Assembly (NCBI RefSeq): GCF_000359125.1
Contig: NZ_CAAF010000079.1
Span: forward strand, 1 to 38,981
Source: Mesorhizobium sp. STM 4661
GTDB taxonomy: Bacteria > Pseudomonadota > Alphaproteobacteria > Rhizobiales > Rhizobiaceae
Length of the DNA: 38,981 nt
Reading direction: 5' to 3'
Position 1 is the stretch's first letter, and every line of letters begins with the position of its first letter. The notes beneath the pieces are model-generated. The model was given only the letters and a program-made list of their open reading frames with translations. It made no database searches and had not been told where the DNA came from. Shown piece by piece: positions 26,373 through 34,429 of this stretch. Position numbers and translations under genes: made by a program.

Positions 26373-27313
26373 CGGCGCTGTTCGACACCCTGGCCTCAGC
26401 GGGGCTATGGGCCGCAACCCTGCGGATCGCAACGCCGCTGATCTTCGGAACGCTCGGCGCCGTCCTGTGCGAACGTTCGGGCGTGCTGAACCTCGGTATC
26501 GAGGGTATCATGACCTTCGGTGCAATGGTCGGCTGGCTGACAGTATTCAACGGCGGCGATCTATGGGCCGGAATGCTGGCGGCGGCCCTTGCAGGTGCTG
26601 CTTTCGGCCTGCTGCATGCGCTGTTGACGGTTACCTTGGGCCTGTCGCAGCATGTGACCGGCCTCGGGATCACGCTGTTCGCCTCCAGTCTCAGTTACTT
26701 CCTCTTCCGGCTAAACGTGCCGCTCGCCTCCTCGCCGCCGACCATCGAGCCGTTTCAGCCACTTTCCATACCGTTTTTGTCCGACCTTCCGTTTTTCGGG
26801 CAGGCCGTCTTCACCCAGACGGCGCCAACCTATCTGGCTATTCTGATGGCCGTCTTCATGACGTACGTCATCTTCCGTACACCGCTCGGACTTGCCATTC
26901 GCATGACCGGGGAAAATCCGCACGCAGCCGAAGCACAAGGCATCAACCCTGTCGGCATACGCTATGGCACGATCATGGTGGGCAGCGCGCTGATGGGAAC
27001 GGGTGGCGCGTTTTTGACGCTTTCGGCCTTCAACAGCTTCTTTCCGACAATGGTGCAGGGGCGTGGCTGGATCTGTATCGCCTTGGTGGTGTTCGCTTCC
27101 TGGCGGCCGGGGCGAGCCTTGCTGGGCGCCCTGCTGTTCGCGTTTTTCGATGCATTCCAGCTCCGACTGCAAGCGGCTCTTGGCGGCATCATTCCCTACC
27201 AGATTTTTCTGATGATCCCGTATTTCCTGTCGATCGCGGCACTTGCCGTCATGGCGCGCCGCGCGCGGGTACCCCAGGCACTCATGCAGCCCTATCGCCG
27301 CGGCGAACGATAG
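26369..27313 (+). CDS. BMP-type ABC transporter permease 2 (YufQ-like)
   Basis: A 314-residue permease, second half of the channel. The characteristic TLRIATPLIFGTLGAVLCER and VLNLGIEGIMTFGAMVG at the N-terminus match the YufQ/NupQ branch, followed by SQHVTGLGITLFASSLSYF and LGLAIRMTGENPHAAEAQGI. Its ATG overlaps the stop of permease 1. It is the last gene of the operon, and its stop lies about 22 bp before the truncated MFS tail. No terminator was recognised between them. Confidence 0.93.
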   Translation: MTALFDTLASAGLWAATLRIATPLIFGTLGAVLCERSGVLNLGIEGIMTFGAMVGWLTVFNGGDLWAGMLAAALAGAAFGLLHALLTVTLGLSQHVTGLGITLFASSLSYFLFRLNVPLASSPPTIEPFQPLSIPFLSDLPFFGQAVFTQTAPTYLAILMAVFMTYVIFRTPLGLAIRMTGENPHAAEAQGINPVGIRYGTIMVGSALMGTGGAFLTLSAFNSFFPTMVQGRGWICIALVVFASWRPGRALLGALLFAFFDAFQLRLQAALGGIIPYQIFLMIPYFLSIAALAVMARRARVPQALMQPYRRGER

Positions 27314-27334
27314 GTCTTACTGGCCAAGGCCATA

Positions 27335-27505
27335 CGCATGGCCGCCTCGCTCGGTTCCGCCATGCTCAATGCCGGCCATGGCTATCGCATCCTGCCCGTG
27401 GTGGGCGCGATGGCCATGCTGGTCGCCGTGGCGGTCGCGCTCGCCTCGCATGTTGCGGAATGGCGCAGCAAGGCCGCACCACCCCTGCCGGCCGCTGCCG
27501 AATAA
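27335..27505 (+). pseudogene. Truncated 3' end of a second MFS transporter gene
   Basis: The + frame ending in TAA at 27503-27505 encodes RMAASLGSAMLNAGHGYRIL, PVVGAMAMLVAVAVALAS and a Pro/Ala tail. This is the C-terminus of the MFS protein at 19841-21022: by hand, about 40 of 52 residues are identical, and about 32 of 165 bases differ. Upstream of about 27335 the similarity stops abruptly, just after the last ABC permease. The remnant is the right-hand counterpart of the intact MFS gene on the left of the ABC operon, and its stop lies 16 bp from that of the convergent lysR gene. At about 80% identity the two copies are diverged, so this is not a recent tandem duplication. Confidence 0.85.
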
Positions 27506-27521
27506 CGGAAATCTGTTTTGC

Positions 27522-28415
27522 TCAGCCTGTCTCTTTCAGCACATCGATGAAGGCGCGCAGCGCCGGCGGCACAAGGCGATGACCGGAATAGTAGAGAAAA
27601 AGGCCGGGAATGGGCGGACACCAATCTTCCAACACGCTGACGAGCGCTCCCCGCTCGATGTAGGATTGGGCCGACCTGTCGGAAATGTAAGCGATTCCCA
27701 GGCCACCGGCCGCTGCCTCGGCCATCAGTTCCAAATGATCGAGCGTTAGCATGCCCGGAACATCGATCGAGATCTCCTGGCCATGTTTCTCGAACTCCCA
27801 ACGAAACGGCTTGCCGCTCGGCAGGCGGAATCGGATGCAACTGTGACCCTTCAGATCGTCCGGCACCCTCGGGACCTGGCGGGCGGCGAGATAGGCCGGC
27901 GACGCGACGGCAATGAAGCGCGTCTCGCCGCCGAAGCGTACCGCGACCATGTCCTGCGGCACGGCCTCGCCAAGCCGGATGCCCGCGTCGAAGCCTTCGG
28001 CGACAATATCGACCAGCCTGCCCTCGGTGACGATATCGAGCGAAACCCGTGGGAAGCGCGCAAGAAAAGCCGGCACCACGGATTTGAACAGCAGTCGGGC
28101 CGCGATCTCGCTGGAATTGATCCGTAGCGTACCTGCCGGAACGTTGCGGAAATTGTCTACCTCGGCAAGGGCCGCATCTATATCCCGCAGCAGCGGCTGC
28201 AGGCGCGAGACGAGCCGTTCTCCTGCCTCTGTCGGTGCCACGCTGCGCGTGGTGCGATGGAGCAGGCGCACGCCCATGTTCCGCTCCAGCGCCCGCATCA
28301 TGTGGCTGAGCGTCGAGGGCGACAGGCCGAGATCATCCGCCGCCCTGCGAAAGCTGCGATGAGAGACAATTGCGGCAAGTGCGGTCAGTTCGCGAAGGCC
28401 GGGTCCATCATTCAT
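27522..28415 (-). CDS. LysR-family transcriptional regulator
   Basis: A 297-residue LTTR of the CrgA/AaeR-like branch. The HTH is at residues 8-65 (LTALAAIVSHRSFRRAADDL, SPSTLSHMMRALERNMGVRL), and the effector domain starts at about residue 92 (AGTLRINSSEIAARLLF) with the typical GRLVDIVAEGFDAGIRLGEA and GLGIAYISDRSAQSYIERG. It is divergent from the SDR gene at 28529, its probable target, across 113 bp. Its 3' end faces the MFS remnant. Confidence 0.93.
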   Translation of the reverse strand: MNDGPGLRELTALAAIVSHRSFRRAADDLGLSPSTLSHMMRALERNMGVRLLHRTTRSVAPTEAGERLVSRLQPLLRDIDAALAEVDNFRNVPAGTLRINSSEIAARLLFKSVVPAFLARFPRVSLDIVTEGRLVDIVAEGFDAGIRLGEAVPQDMVAVRFGGETRFIAVASPAYLAARQVPRVPDDLKGHSCIRFRLPSGKPFRWEFEKHGQEISIDVPGMLTLDHLELMAEAAAGGLGIAYISDRSAQSYIERGALVSVLEDWCPPIPGLFLYYSGHRLVPPALRAFIDVLKETG

Positions 28416-28528
28416 GGGAAATCTTCACCAACTCATGCAAGATTGAACGGATAGTATCATGAATTGGAAGAAATATCTTGTGTGGAGGTAGCCGCGATCA
28501 CGCGGCCTGGCGAACAAGGACTTCTCCG

Positions 28529-29383
28529 ATGACCACGACCAAGACTTCCCCCGCGACCAGAACATGGTTCATCACTGGCACCTCCTCCGGCTTCGGCCGG
28601 CTGCTGACGGAAAAGCTTCTGGCCCGTGGCGACCGCGTGGCCGCGACCGTGCGCAAGTCTGAAGCGCTTGCCGACTTGAAGGCGGATCATGGCGACCGCC
28701 TTTGGATCGCTTCGCTTGACGTTACCGATTCCGAGGCCATGCGGCGGACGATCGACAAGGCTTTTCGTGATCTCGGCCGCATCGACGCCATTGTCAGCAA
28801 TGCCGGCTACGGCCTGTTCGGCGCGGCGGAAGAACTGGGCGACGACCAGATCCGCCACCTGATCGATACCAACCTCATCGGCTCGATCCAACTCATCCGC
28901 GCCGTGCTCCCGTATCTGAGGAAACAGGGTGGCGGCCGGGTTCTGCAAATCTCCTCGGAAGGCGGACAGATGGCCTATTCCGGTTTCAGCCTCTATCACG
29001 CCACCAAATGGGGCATCGAAGGCTTTGTCGAATCCGTTCGGCAGGAGGTCGCGCCGTTTGGCATCGGCTTCACGATCGTCGAGCCCGGACCGACGCGGAC
29101 AAACTTTGCGGCCGGCCTGGTCGGCGCCGAGCCTACGGACGCCTATGGGAACACGCCAGTCGGGGATTTGCGCCGGGCTTTTGCTGAAGGTTCCTTCGAG
29201 GTGAAGGGCGATGCGCCGAAGATGGTGGAAGCGATGATCGCGTCAGTCGAACAGAATACCGCCCCCCGGCGGTTGACCTTCGGCGCCGCCGCCTACGCCT
29301 CGATCAGCAGCGCGCTCCGGAGCAGGCTCACTGAACTCGAAGACCAGAGGGATGCTGCACTGTCGATGGATTTCGACGGCTGA
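28529..29383 (+). CDS. SDR family oxidoreductase
   Basis: A 284-residue classical short-chain dehydrogenase. The cofactor loop TWFITGTSSGFGRLL lies near residue 12, then LDVTDS, the NAG motif in IVSNAGYG, the catalytic Ser in ISSEGG, YHATKWGIEGF for the YxxxK pair, and the PGPTRTNF loop. The type resembles those annotated as retinol or benzyl-alcohol-like dehydrogenases, but the substrate is unknown. ATG 28529 has AAGGA 8 nt upstream. The divergent LysR is the likely regulator. Confidence 0.93.
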   Translation: MTTTKTSPATRTWFITGTSSGFGRLLTEKLLARGDRVAATVRKSEALADLKADHGDRLWIASLDVTDSEAMRRTIDKAFRDLGRIDAIVSNAGYGLFGAAEELGDDQIRHLIDTNLIGSIQLIRAVLPYLRKQGGGRVLQISSEGGQMAYSGFSLYHATKWGIEGFVESVRQEVAPFGIGFTIVEPGPTRTNFAAGLVGAEPTDAYGNTPVGDLRRAFAEGSFEVKGDAPKMVEAMIASVEQNTAPRRLTFGAAAYASISSALRSRLTELEDQRDAALSMDFDG

Positions 29384-29423
29384 CGGACCGGCCCGGCAAT
29401 GCGGACCCAATCCCATCGGAAGC

Positions 29424-29981
29424 CTACAACTCGATCCGAAAGCGCAGGCTTTCCGCGCCGCCATAGGCGGCGTCCTCGAAGAAGTGGCCGACGAGCTTGC
29501 CGCCATTGGCGAGGATCACCTTGTGCGACGCCGGATTATGCGGCTTGGCGGTGATCTCGACAAAGGGCAGACCCACCGCCCTCGCCTCGGCCAGCATCAG
29601 CCGCAGCGCCTCGGTCGCATAGCCGCGCCGGCGCTTCCACGGCACCACCGCGTAGCCGATATGGCCGAGCACATGCGGCGGCAACTCGGCGGTACCGTGC
29701 TGCCAGCGAAAGCCGATGGAGCCGGCGGCCTCTCCATCCCAGATCCAGCGCCGGAAGCCCGGCAGCCGCGGCACTGTCGTGCCGTCGGGCAAGCTGATCG
29801 GCGGCCCCTTCGCTTCAGGGTCGTCAAGGCCGGCCAGGAAGGCCACCGGATCCTCCTCGATGACCACGAGTTGCTCGCGCGTTGCTTCCTCGAGCCGCAC
29901 ATTGTCGGGCGACCAGCCGCGCTCCAGCGCGGCCTTGTAGGACGGAAGGTGCTCGAGCGTCGGTTTGACGATTTCGATCAT
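29424..29981 (-). CDS. GNAT-family N-acetyltransferase
   Basis: A 185-residue acetyl-CoA-dependent acyltransferase. The core beta strand and the acetyl-CoA-binding loop read HIGYAVVPWKRRRGYATEAL (R/Q-x-x-G-x-A type), followed by VEITAKPHNPASHKVILANG, the usual last strand and helix of the fold. The N-terminal part (MIEIVKPTLEHLPSYKAAL) is typical of the family. Acceptor unknown. It is preceded on the minus strand by gatB/YqeY with a short gap and may be cotranscribed with it. Confidence 0.9.
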   Translation of the reverse strand: MIEIVKPTLEHLPSYKAALERGWSPDNVRLEEATREQLVVIEEDPVAFLAGLDDPEAKGPPISLPDGTTVPRLPGFRRWIWDGEAAGSIGFRWQHGTAELPPHVLGHIGYAVVPWKRRRGYATEALRLMLAEARAVGLPFVEITAKPHNPASHKVILANGGKLVGHFFEDAAYGGAESLRFRIEL

Positions 29982-30037
29982 GGCGACAGACTGTTCCGTG
30001 CCCGGTCACGCAACGGACCTGATGGACGGAAAACCCC

Positions 30038-30487
30038 CTACTGCAGCAAGCCCTTGACGATGCCGCTGGCCTTGCCGAAATCCATCTGGCCGGCATATTT
30101 CTGTTTCAGCGCGGCGATCACCTTGCCCATGTCCTTCTGGCTGGCCGCACCGGTGGCAGTGATCGCCTCGCGCGCAGCGGCTGCTATGGCAGCGTCATCC
30201 AGTTGCGTTGGCAGGAAGCCGCGGATGATTTCCATCTCGCCGCGCTCCTGCGCGGCCAGTTCCGGCCGCTTGCCGTCCTCGAAGGCCTTGGCCGACTCCT
30301 CACGCTGCTTCACCATCTTGGCCAGGATCTGCAGGATCTCCTCGTCGCTGGCCGGCTCCTTGCCGGCGCCGCGATTGGCGATGTCGCGGTCGTGGATGGC
30401 GGCCTGGATCAGCCGCAGCGTCGGCAGCCGGTGCTTGTCTTGCGCCTTCATCGCGCTCTTCAGGGATTCGGCTATTTTTGCGCGCAT
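30038..30487 (-). CDS. GatB/YqeY domain-containing protein
   Basis: A 149-residue protein of the YqeY family, which resembles the tRNA-binding C-terminal domain of the Asp/Glu-tRNA amidotransferase GatB. MRAKIAESLKSAMKAQDKHR is the typical start and KDMGKVIAALKQKYAGQMDF the typical end. Its role is unsettled, probably a tRNA-binding accessory. AAGGAG lies about 8 nt before ATG 30487 and rules out the upstream in-frame start at 30559. Divergent from carA, an arrangement I recall as common in rhizobia. Confidence 0.93.
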   Translation of the reverse strand: MRAKIAESLKSAMKAQDKHRLPTLRLIQAAIHDRDIANRGAGKEPASDEEILQILAKMVKQREESAKAFEDGKRPELAAQERGEMEIIRGFLPTQLDDAAIAAAAREAITATGAASQKDMGKVIAALKQKYAGQMDFGKASGIVKGLLQ

Positions 30488-30807
30488 CGTGCTTTCTCCT
30501 TCGAACGCGGCGGAACATAGCCTCGCCGAAAGCACAAGGCAAATTTCGCTCGGACGCACAAATCACTGATATTGTTGGACGAAATAAATCGGCGCCGGTC
30601 ACTGGCTGTATCATTGACCGTTCTGGCGCCTTCCCCTATGTACTCGGCCTTGCATAAGACAATGAGTTCATGCTGTCCAAAAGTGCATGGCGGTTTTGGG
30701 ACAACGACATGAACGAGACAAAGAATTGAGGCGAGCAGGCTCGAGAAATCGCTGCCGCGCTGTTTGCTGCGCAGCACGATCCGCACGCAGCCTTTAGGAG
30801 TGCCGCC
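30488..30807. other. 320-bp divergent intergenic region (gatB/YqeY and carA)
   Basis: No gene seen. It holds the two promoters, not resolvable by eye, and the family-2 repeat at 30666-30714, which would be transcribed as part of the carA leader if the promoter lies upstream of it. Confidence 0.55.
30666..30714 (-). repeat. Dispersed intergenic repeat, family 2, copy B
   Basis: Outer arms GTTCATG (30666-30672) and CATGAAC (30708-30714) enclose CCAAAAG and GGTTTTGGGAC. On the minus strand it matches the architecture of 14928-14978: CATGTCGTTGTCCCAAAACC, then CACTTTTGG, then the closing arm. It lies 94 bp before the carA start. Confidence 0.75.
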
Positions 30808-32013
30808 ATGGCAATGACGACCGCCCCTTGGGCCACCGAAAAACCCACCGCCCTCTTGGTGCTGGCCGATGGCACCGTCATCGAGGGCCGCGGCCTGGGC
30901 GCCACCGGCTCTGCCGTCGCCGAAGTCTGCTTCAACACGGCGCTGACAGGCTACCAGGAGATCCTTACCGACCCGTCCTATGCCGGCCAGATCGTCACCT
31001 TCACCTTCCCGCATATCGGCAATATCGGCACCAATGACGAGGACATCGAGGACCTCAACCCTGCCGCCCGCGCCGGCGCCGTCGGCGCTGTCTTCAAGGC
31101 CGACGTCACCAACCCCTCCAGCTATCGCGCAGCAGCCGGTCTCGACCAGTGGCTGAAGAAACGCGGCATCGTGGCGCTGTCGGGCATCGATACCCGCGCG
31201 CTCACCGCGCTGATCCGTGAAAAGGGCATGCCCAATGCCGTCATCGCGCATGCGCCCGACGGCGTTTTCGACCTCGACGATCTGAAGCGCCGCGCCGCTG
31301 CATGGTCCGGCCTGGTCGGGCTCGATCTCGCCAAGGAAGTCACCTCGGGCCAGTCCTCGGTCTGGCGCGAGACGCCCTGGGTCTGGAACGAGGGTTTTGG
31401 CGAACAGGCCGAGCCGTCGATGCATGTCGTCGCCATCGACTACGGCGTCAAGCGCAACATCCTGCGCCTGCTTGCCGGTCTCGGCGCCAAGGTCACCGTC
31501 GTGCCGGCCAAGACCGGCGCCGACGAGATCCTCGCCATGCAGCCCGACGGCATCTTTCTCTCGAACGGCCCCGGCGATCCCGAAGCCACCGGCGACTATG
31601 CCGTGCCGGTTATCCAGGATCTGTTGAAGACCGACATCCCGGTGTTCGGCATCTGCCTCGGCCACCAGATGCTGGCACTGGCACTGGGCGGCAGCACCCA
31701 GAAGATGCATCAGGGCCATCACGGCGCCAACCATCCGGTCAAGGACCACACGACAGGCAAGGTCGAGATCGTCTCGATGAACCACGGCTTTGCCGTCGAT
31801 GCCGACTCGCTGCCCGAGGGCGTCGAGGAAACCCATGTCTCGCTGTTCGACGGCTCGAACTGCGGCATCGCGCTGACCGGCCGTCCGGTGTTTTCGGTTC
31901 AGCACCATCCCGAGGCTTCGCCCGGGCCACAGGATTCGCACTATCTGTTCCGCCGCTTCGTCAATCTCATCCGCGAGAAACGCGGCGAGGAATTGCTGGC
32001 GGAGCGCGCTTAG
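30808..32013 (+). CDS. carA: Carbamoyl-phosphate synthase small subunit CarA
   Basis: A 401-residue glutaminase subunit that hydrolyses glutamine and feeds ammonia to CarB for arginine and pyrimidine synthesis. The N-terminal CPSase_sm_chain domain (about residues 17-155) includes LVLADGTVIEGRGLGATG and TALTGYQEILTDPSYAGQIV. The class I glutamine amidotransferase domain (about 205-395) has nucleophile Cys283 in FGICLGHQM and the His367/Glu369 pair in QHHPEASPGP. AGGAG lies 7 nt before ATG 30808. carB is not in the window, as is usual in rhizobia. Confidence 0.98.
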   Translation: MAMTTAPWATEKPTALLVLADGTVIEGRGLGATGSAVAEVCFNTALTGYQEILTDPSYAGQIVTFTFPHIGNIGTNDEDIEDLNPAARAGAVGAVFKADVTNPSSYRAAAGLDQWLKKRGIVALSGIDTRALTALIREKGMPNAVIAHAPDGVFDLDDLKRRAAAWSGLVGLDLAKEVTSGQSSVWRETPWVWNEGFGEQAEPSMHVVAIDYGVKRNILRLLAGLGAKVTVVPAKTGADEILAMQPDGIFLSNGPGDPEATGDYAVPVIQDLLKTDIPVFGICLGHQMLALALGGSTQKMHQGHHGANHPVKDHTTGKVEIVSMNHGFAVDADSLPEGVEETHVSLFDGSNCGIALTGRPVFSVQHHPEASPGPQDSHYLFRRFVNLIREKRGEELLAERA

Positions 32014-32039
32014 CGGCAGACCAGCCAAGCAGTGGAAGG

Positions 32040-32060
32040 ACCGAAGCCAGCTTCGGTTTT
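32040..32060 (+). terminator. Rho-independent terminator of carA
   Basis: Stem ACCGAAGC/GCTTCGGT with a two-base loop, followed by TTTT, 27 bp after the carA stop. Confidence 0.8.
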
Positions 32061-32076
32061 CCGCGCGTCGCGCCGT

Positions 32077-33345
32077 TCAAGCCGTGTCAGTCACCGCTTC
32101 CTGCGCATGCATGCGCTCGGCTTCCTTCGGCGTCGGCTTGGCTACTTTCGTGACGAAGACGATGAGCGCCAGCGTCAGGAAAATCGCGCCGAGCAGATAG
32201 GGAGCGCCGCCGAAGGTCACGGGCGCGTTCGGCCCCGTGAACCAGGAAAAGATCGCCGTATAAAGCAGCGGCGTGATGATCGAGGTGATCGAGAAGATCG
32301 ACGTCATCGCGCCCTGGAGTTCGCCTTGCGCCGAAGGCGGCACCTTGGCGGCGGCGAGGCTCCTGAGCGGCGGATCGGCCAACGCTTCGAGACAGCCGAC
32401 GACGATCACCGCATAGATCATCCAGCCCTGCCAGGCGAAGGCGTAACCAAAGGCGCTGAGTGCCGTAAACGCAAGACCGATTACCGCCGTCTTCCACTCG
32501 CCAAGCCTGGGGATCACGCGCGGCAGGACCGTCGCCATGACGATCGCTCCGCACAGGCCGAAGGCGCCGAGCGAGAAGCCGATCTGCTGTTCGCTCCAGC
32601 CATAGCGGTAACTGGAGACGAACGACCAGACCGCCGGATACATCATGTGCCCAAGCGTCATCAGGAAGAAGACAAGACCGATCCAGCCGATGCCTTCATA
32701 ATTGCGCATCTGGATGAGCGTGCCGACCGGGTTCGCGCGTTTCCACTCAAAGCGGCGACGGTGCTTGTCATCAAGCGTTTCCGGCAGGAAAAATAGCGCA
32801 ATCAGAAAGTTCACGAAAGCAAGCCCGGCGGCGAAATAGAACGGCACGCGCGGCCCGAACGTGCCGAGCAGCCCGCCCAGGACCGGCCCGATGACGAAGC
32901 CCACACCGAAGGCGATGCCGAGCAGGCCGAAGTTCTTCGCCCGGTTCTCGTCGGTCGAGATGTCGGCGATGAATGCGGATGTCGTGGAATAGCTGGCGCC
33001 GGAAATGCCGGCCAGCACACGCCCGATGAACAGCATCGGGTAGGACCAGGCGATGGCGCAGATCAGATTGTCGATGGAGAAGGTGAGCACGGAGGCGAGC
33101 AGGATCGGCCGCCGTCCGAACCGATCGCTCAACCCGCCCATGATGGGCGCGAAAACGAACTGCATCGCCGCATAGGCGAATAACAGCCAGCCGCCTTCGA
33201 TGGCCGCCTCGCTGATGCCGACGCCGGTCAATTCCCTGAGATAGGCCGGCAGCACCGGCATGAGCATGCCGAAGCCGATGATGTCGAGCAGCAGCGTGGT
33301 GAAAACGAGCGCAAGGCCCCGCCTGGCGGTCTTGGGGTCGATCAT
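32077..33345 (-). CDS. TCR/Tet-type MFS exporter (tetracycline-efflux family)
   Basis: A 422-residue, 12-helix major facilitator. Motif A is present in the loop after helix 2 (GGLSDRFGRRPILL), with GRVLAGISGASYSTTSAFIA and FGLLGIAFGVGFVIGPVLGG (motif C) as in TetA-type proteins. The C-terminal half carries ALADPPLRSLAAAKVPPSAQ and QGAMTSIFSITSIITPLLY. Chromosomal rhizobial homologues are common, and tetracycline export is not implied. AGGAG precedes ATG 33345. It is convergent with carA. Confidence 0.93.
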   Translation of the reverse strand: MIDPKTARRGLALVFTTLLLDIIGFGMLMPVLPAYLRELTGVGISEAAIEGGWLLFAYAAMQFVFAPIMGGLSDRFGRRPILLASVLTFSIDNLICAIAWSYPMLFIGRVLAGISGASYSTTSAFIADISTDENRAKNFGLLGIAFGVGFVIGPVLGGLLGTFGPRVPFYFAAGLAFVNFLIALFFLPETLDDKHRRRFEWKRANPVGTLIQMRNYEGIGWIGLVFFLMTLGHMMYPAVWSFVSSYRYGWSEQQIGFSLGAFGLCGAIVMATVLPRVIPRLGEWKTAVIGLAFTALSAFGYAFAWQGWMIYAVIVVGCLEALADPPLRSLAAAKVPPSAQGELQGAMTSIFSITSIITPLLYTAIFSWFTGPNAPVTFGGAPYLLGAIFLTLALIVFVTKVAKPTPKEAERMHAQEAVTDTA

Positions 33346-33427
33346 GACGGTAACTCCTCGACCGCCCGGGGCGAAGGCGGAGGCACCTTATAGGCGAGCG
33401 CATGGCTGAGAACAATAAGGGAACGGG

Positions 33428-33474
33428 CAGGATGTCTCCATCCTGACATCCCCTGACGGCAATACTGCCGTCAG
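33428..33474 (-). terminator. Tandem hairpins after the zinc-metallopeptidase gene
   Basis: Two hairpins: CAGGATG/CATCCTG (33428-33434, 33439-33445) and CTGACGGCA/TGCCGTCAG (33453-33461, 33466-33474), with 4-base loops. They lie 22 bp past the peptidase stop. No T-run, but the position suits termination before the Tet-type gene. Confidence 0.6.
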
Positions 33475-33496
33475 ATCAGCGAGAAAAGCCGGCGCT

Positions 33497-34429
33497 TCAG
33501 ATCGGATTGTTGAACGTGTCGCAATCCGAGAGCTTGCCGCTCTTATAGCCGCGCACCAGCCAGGTCTGCCGCTGTTGCGAGGTGCCATGGTTGAAGCTTT
33601 CCGGCACAACGTAGCCCTGCATCTTCTTCTGCATCGTATCGTCGCCGATCTGCTTGGCGGCGTTCAGCGCCTCTTCCATGTCGCCCTGTTCCAGAATGCC
33701 CTTCTGCGCGGTGAAATGCGCCCAGACACCGGCGAAGCAGTCGGCCTGAAGCTCGACCCGCACGGACATCTGGTTGGATTCGGCTTCGCCCATCTGCTGG
33801 CGCATCTGGTTGAACTTGGGCAGGACGCCGGTGAGGTTCTGCACATGATGGCCGACCTCGTGCGCGATCACATAGGCCTGGGCGAAATCGCCCGAAGCGC
33901 CGAATTGCTGGTCGAGCTGCTGGAAGAAGGTGGTGTCGAGATACGCCTTGCGGTCGCCGGGGCAGTAGAACGGACCGGCGGCCGAAGAGGCGAAGCCGCA
34001 AGCCGAGCGGATCTGCCCGCTGAACAGGACCAGCTTCGGATTCTCGTAGGTCAGGCCCTCGGACTGGAAAATGCCGGTCCAGGTGTCCTCGGTCTCGGCC
34101 AGCACCGTCGAGACGAACTGCTTCATCTCGTCGGAGGCAGGCGCGCCGGTGCCGCCATCCTGGCTGCCGCTGTTGTCGGTGATCTGGCCGCCGCCGCCCG
34201 GCATCAAGCCACCGCCACCGTTCAGAATCTGCAAGGGGTTGATGCCGAAGACACCCCAGGCAATCAGGGCAATCACGCCCAGGATGATTATGCTCGACAG
34301 CGACATGCGGCCGCCACTGCTGCCGCCGATCGGGATGCGGAACTGACCGGGACTGCCGCCGCCGAGTCCACCGCCCTGGCCGCGTTGATCCTCGACATTG
34401 TCACTCTGACGACGGCCCTTCCAGAGCAT
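33497..34429 (-). CDS. Neutral zinc metallopeptidase (YpfJ/KPN_02809 family)
   Basis: A 310-residue membrane-anchored putative metallopeptidase (PF04228). A hydrophilic Gly-rich N-terminus (residues 1-45) is followed by one transmembrane helix (about 46-66, SLSSIIILGVIALIAWGVFG), then a Gly-rich linker and the catalytic domain. The zinc motif HEVGHH is at residues 190-195 (His190, Glu191, His194), with CPGDRKAYLDTTFF just before it and ELQADCFAGVWAHF after. The start MLWKGRRQSDNVEDQRGQGG at 34429 is preceded by a purine-rich GGGGGG tract; a longer frame to 34471 is unlikely. Function of the family is unproven. Confidence 0.92.
   Translation of the reverse strand: MLWKGRRQSDNVEDQRGQGGGLGGGSPGQFRIPIGGSSGGRMSLSSIIILGVIALIAWGVFGINPLQILNGGGGLMPGGGGQITDNSGSQDGGTGAPASDEMKQFVSTVLAETEDTWTGIFQSEGLTYENPKLVLFSGQIRSACGFASSAAGPFYCPGDRKAYLDTTFFQQLDQQFGASGDFAQAYVIAHEVGHHVQNLTGVLPKFNQMRQQMGEAESNQMSVRVELQADCFAGVWAHFTAQKGILEQGDMEEALNAAKQIGDDTMQKKMQGYVVPESFNHGTSQQRQTWLVRGYKSGKLSDCDTFNNPI

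Noticed and set aside
30472..32028. 518-codon open frame on the minus strand opposite carA
   Set aside because: It covers carA and the leader with low-complexity composition and no family signature; CarA is unambiguous.
32077..33345. Tetracycline-resistance determinant
   Set aside because: The protein is of the Tet MFS type, but such chromosomal exporters are common in rhizobia and no resistance context (divergent tetR, mobile element) is present.
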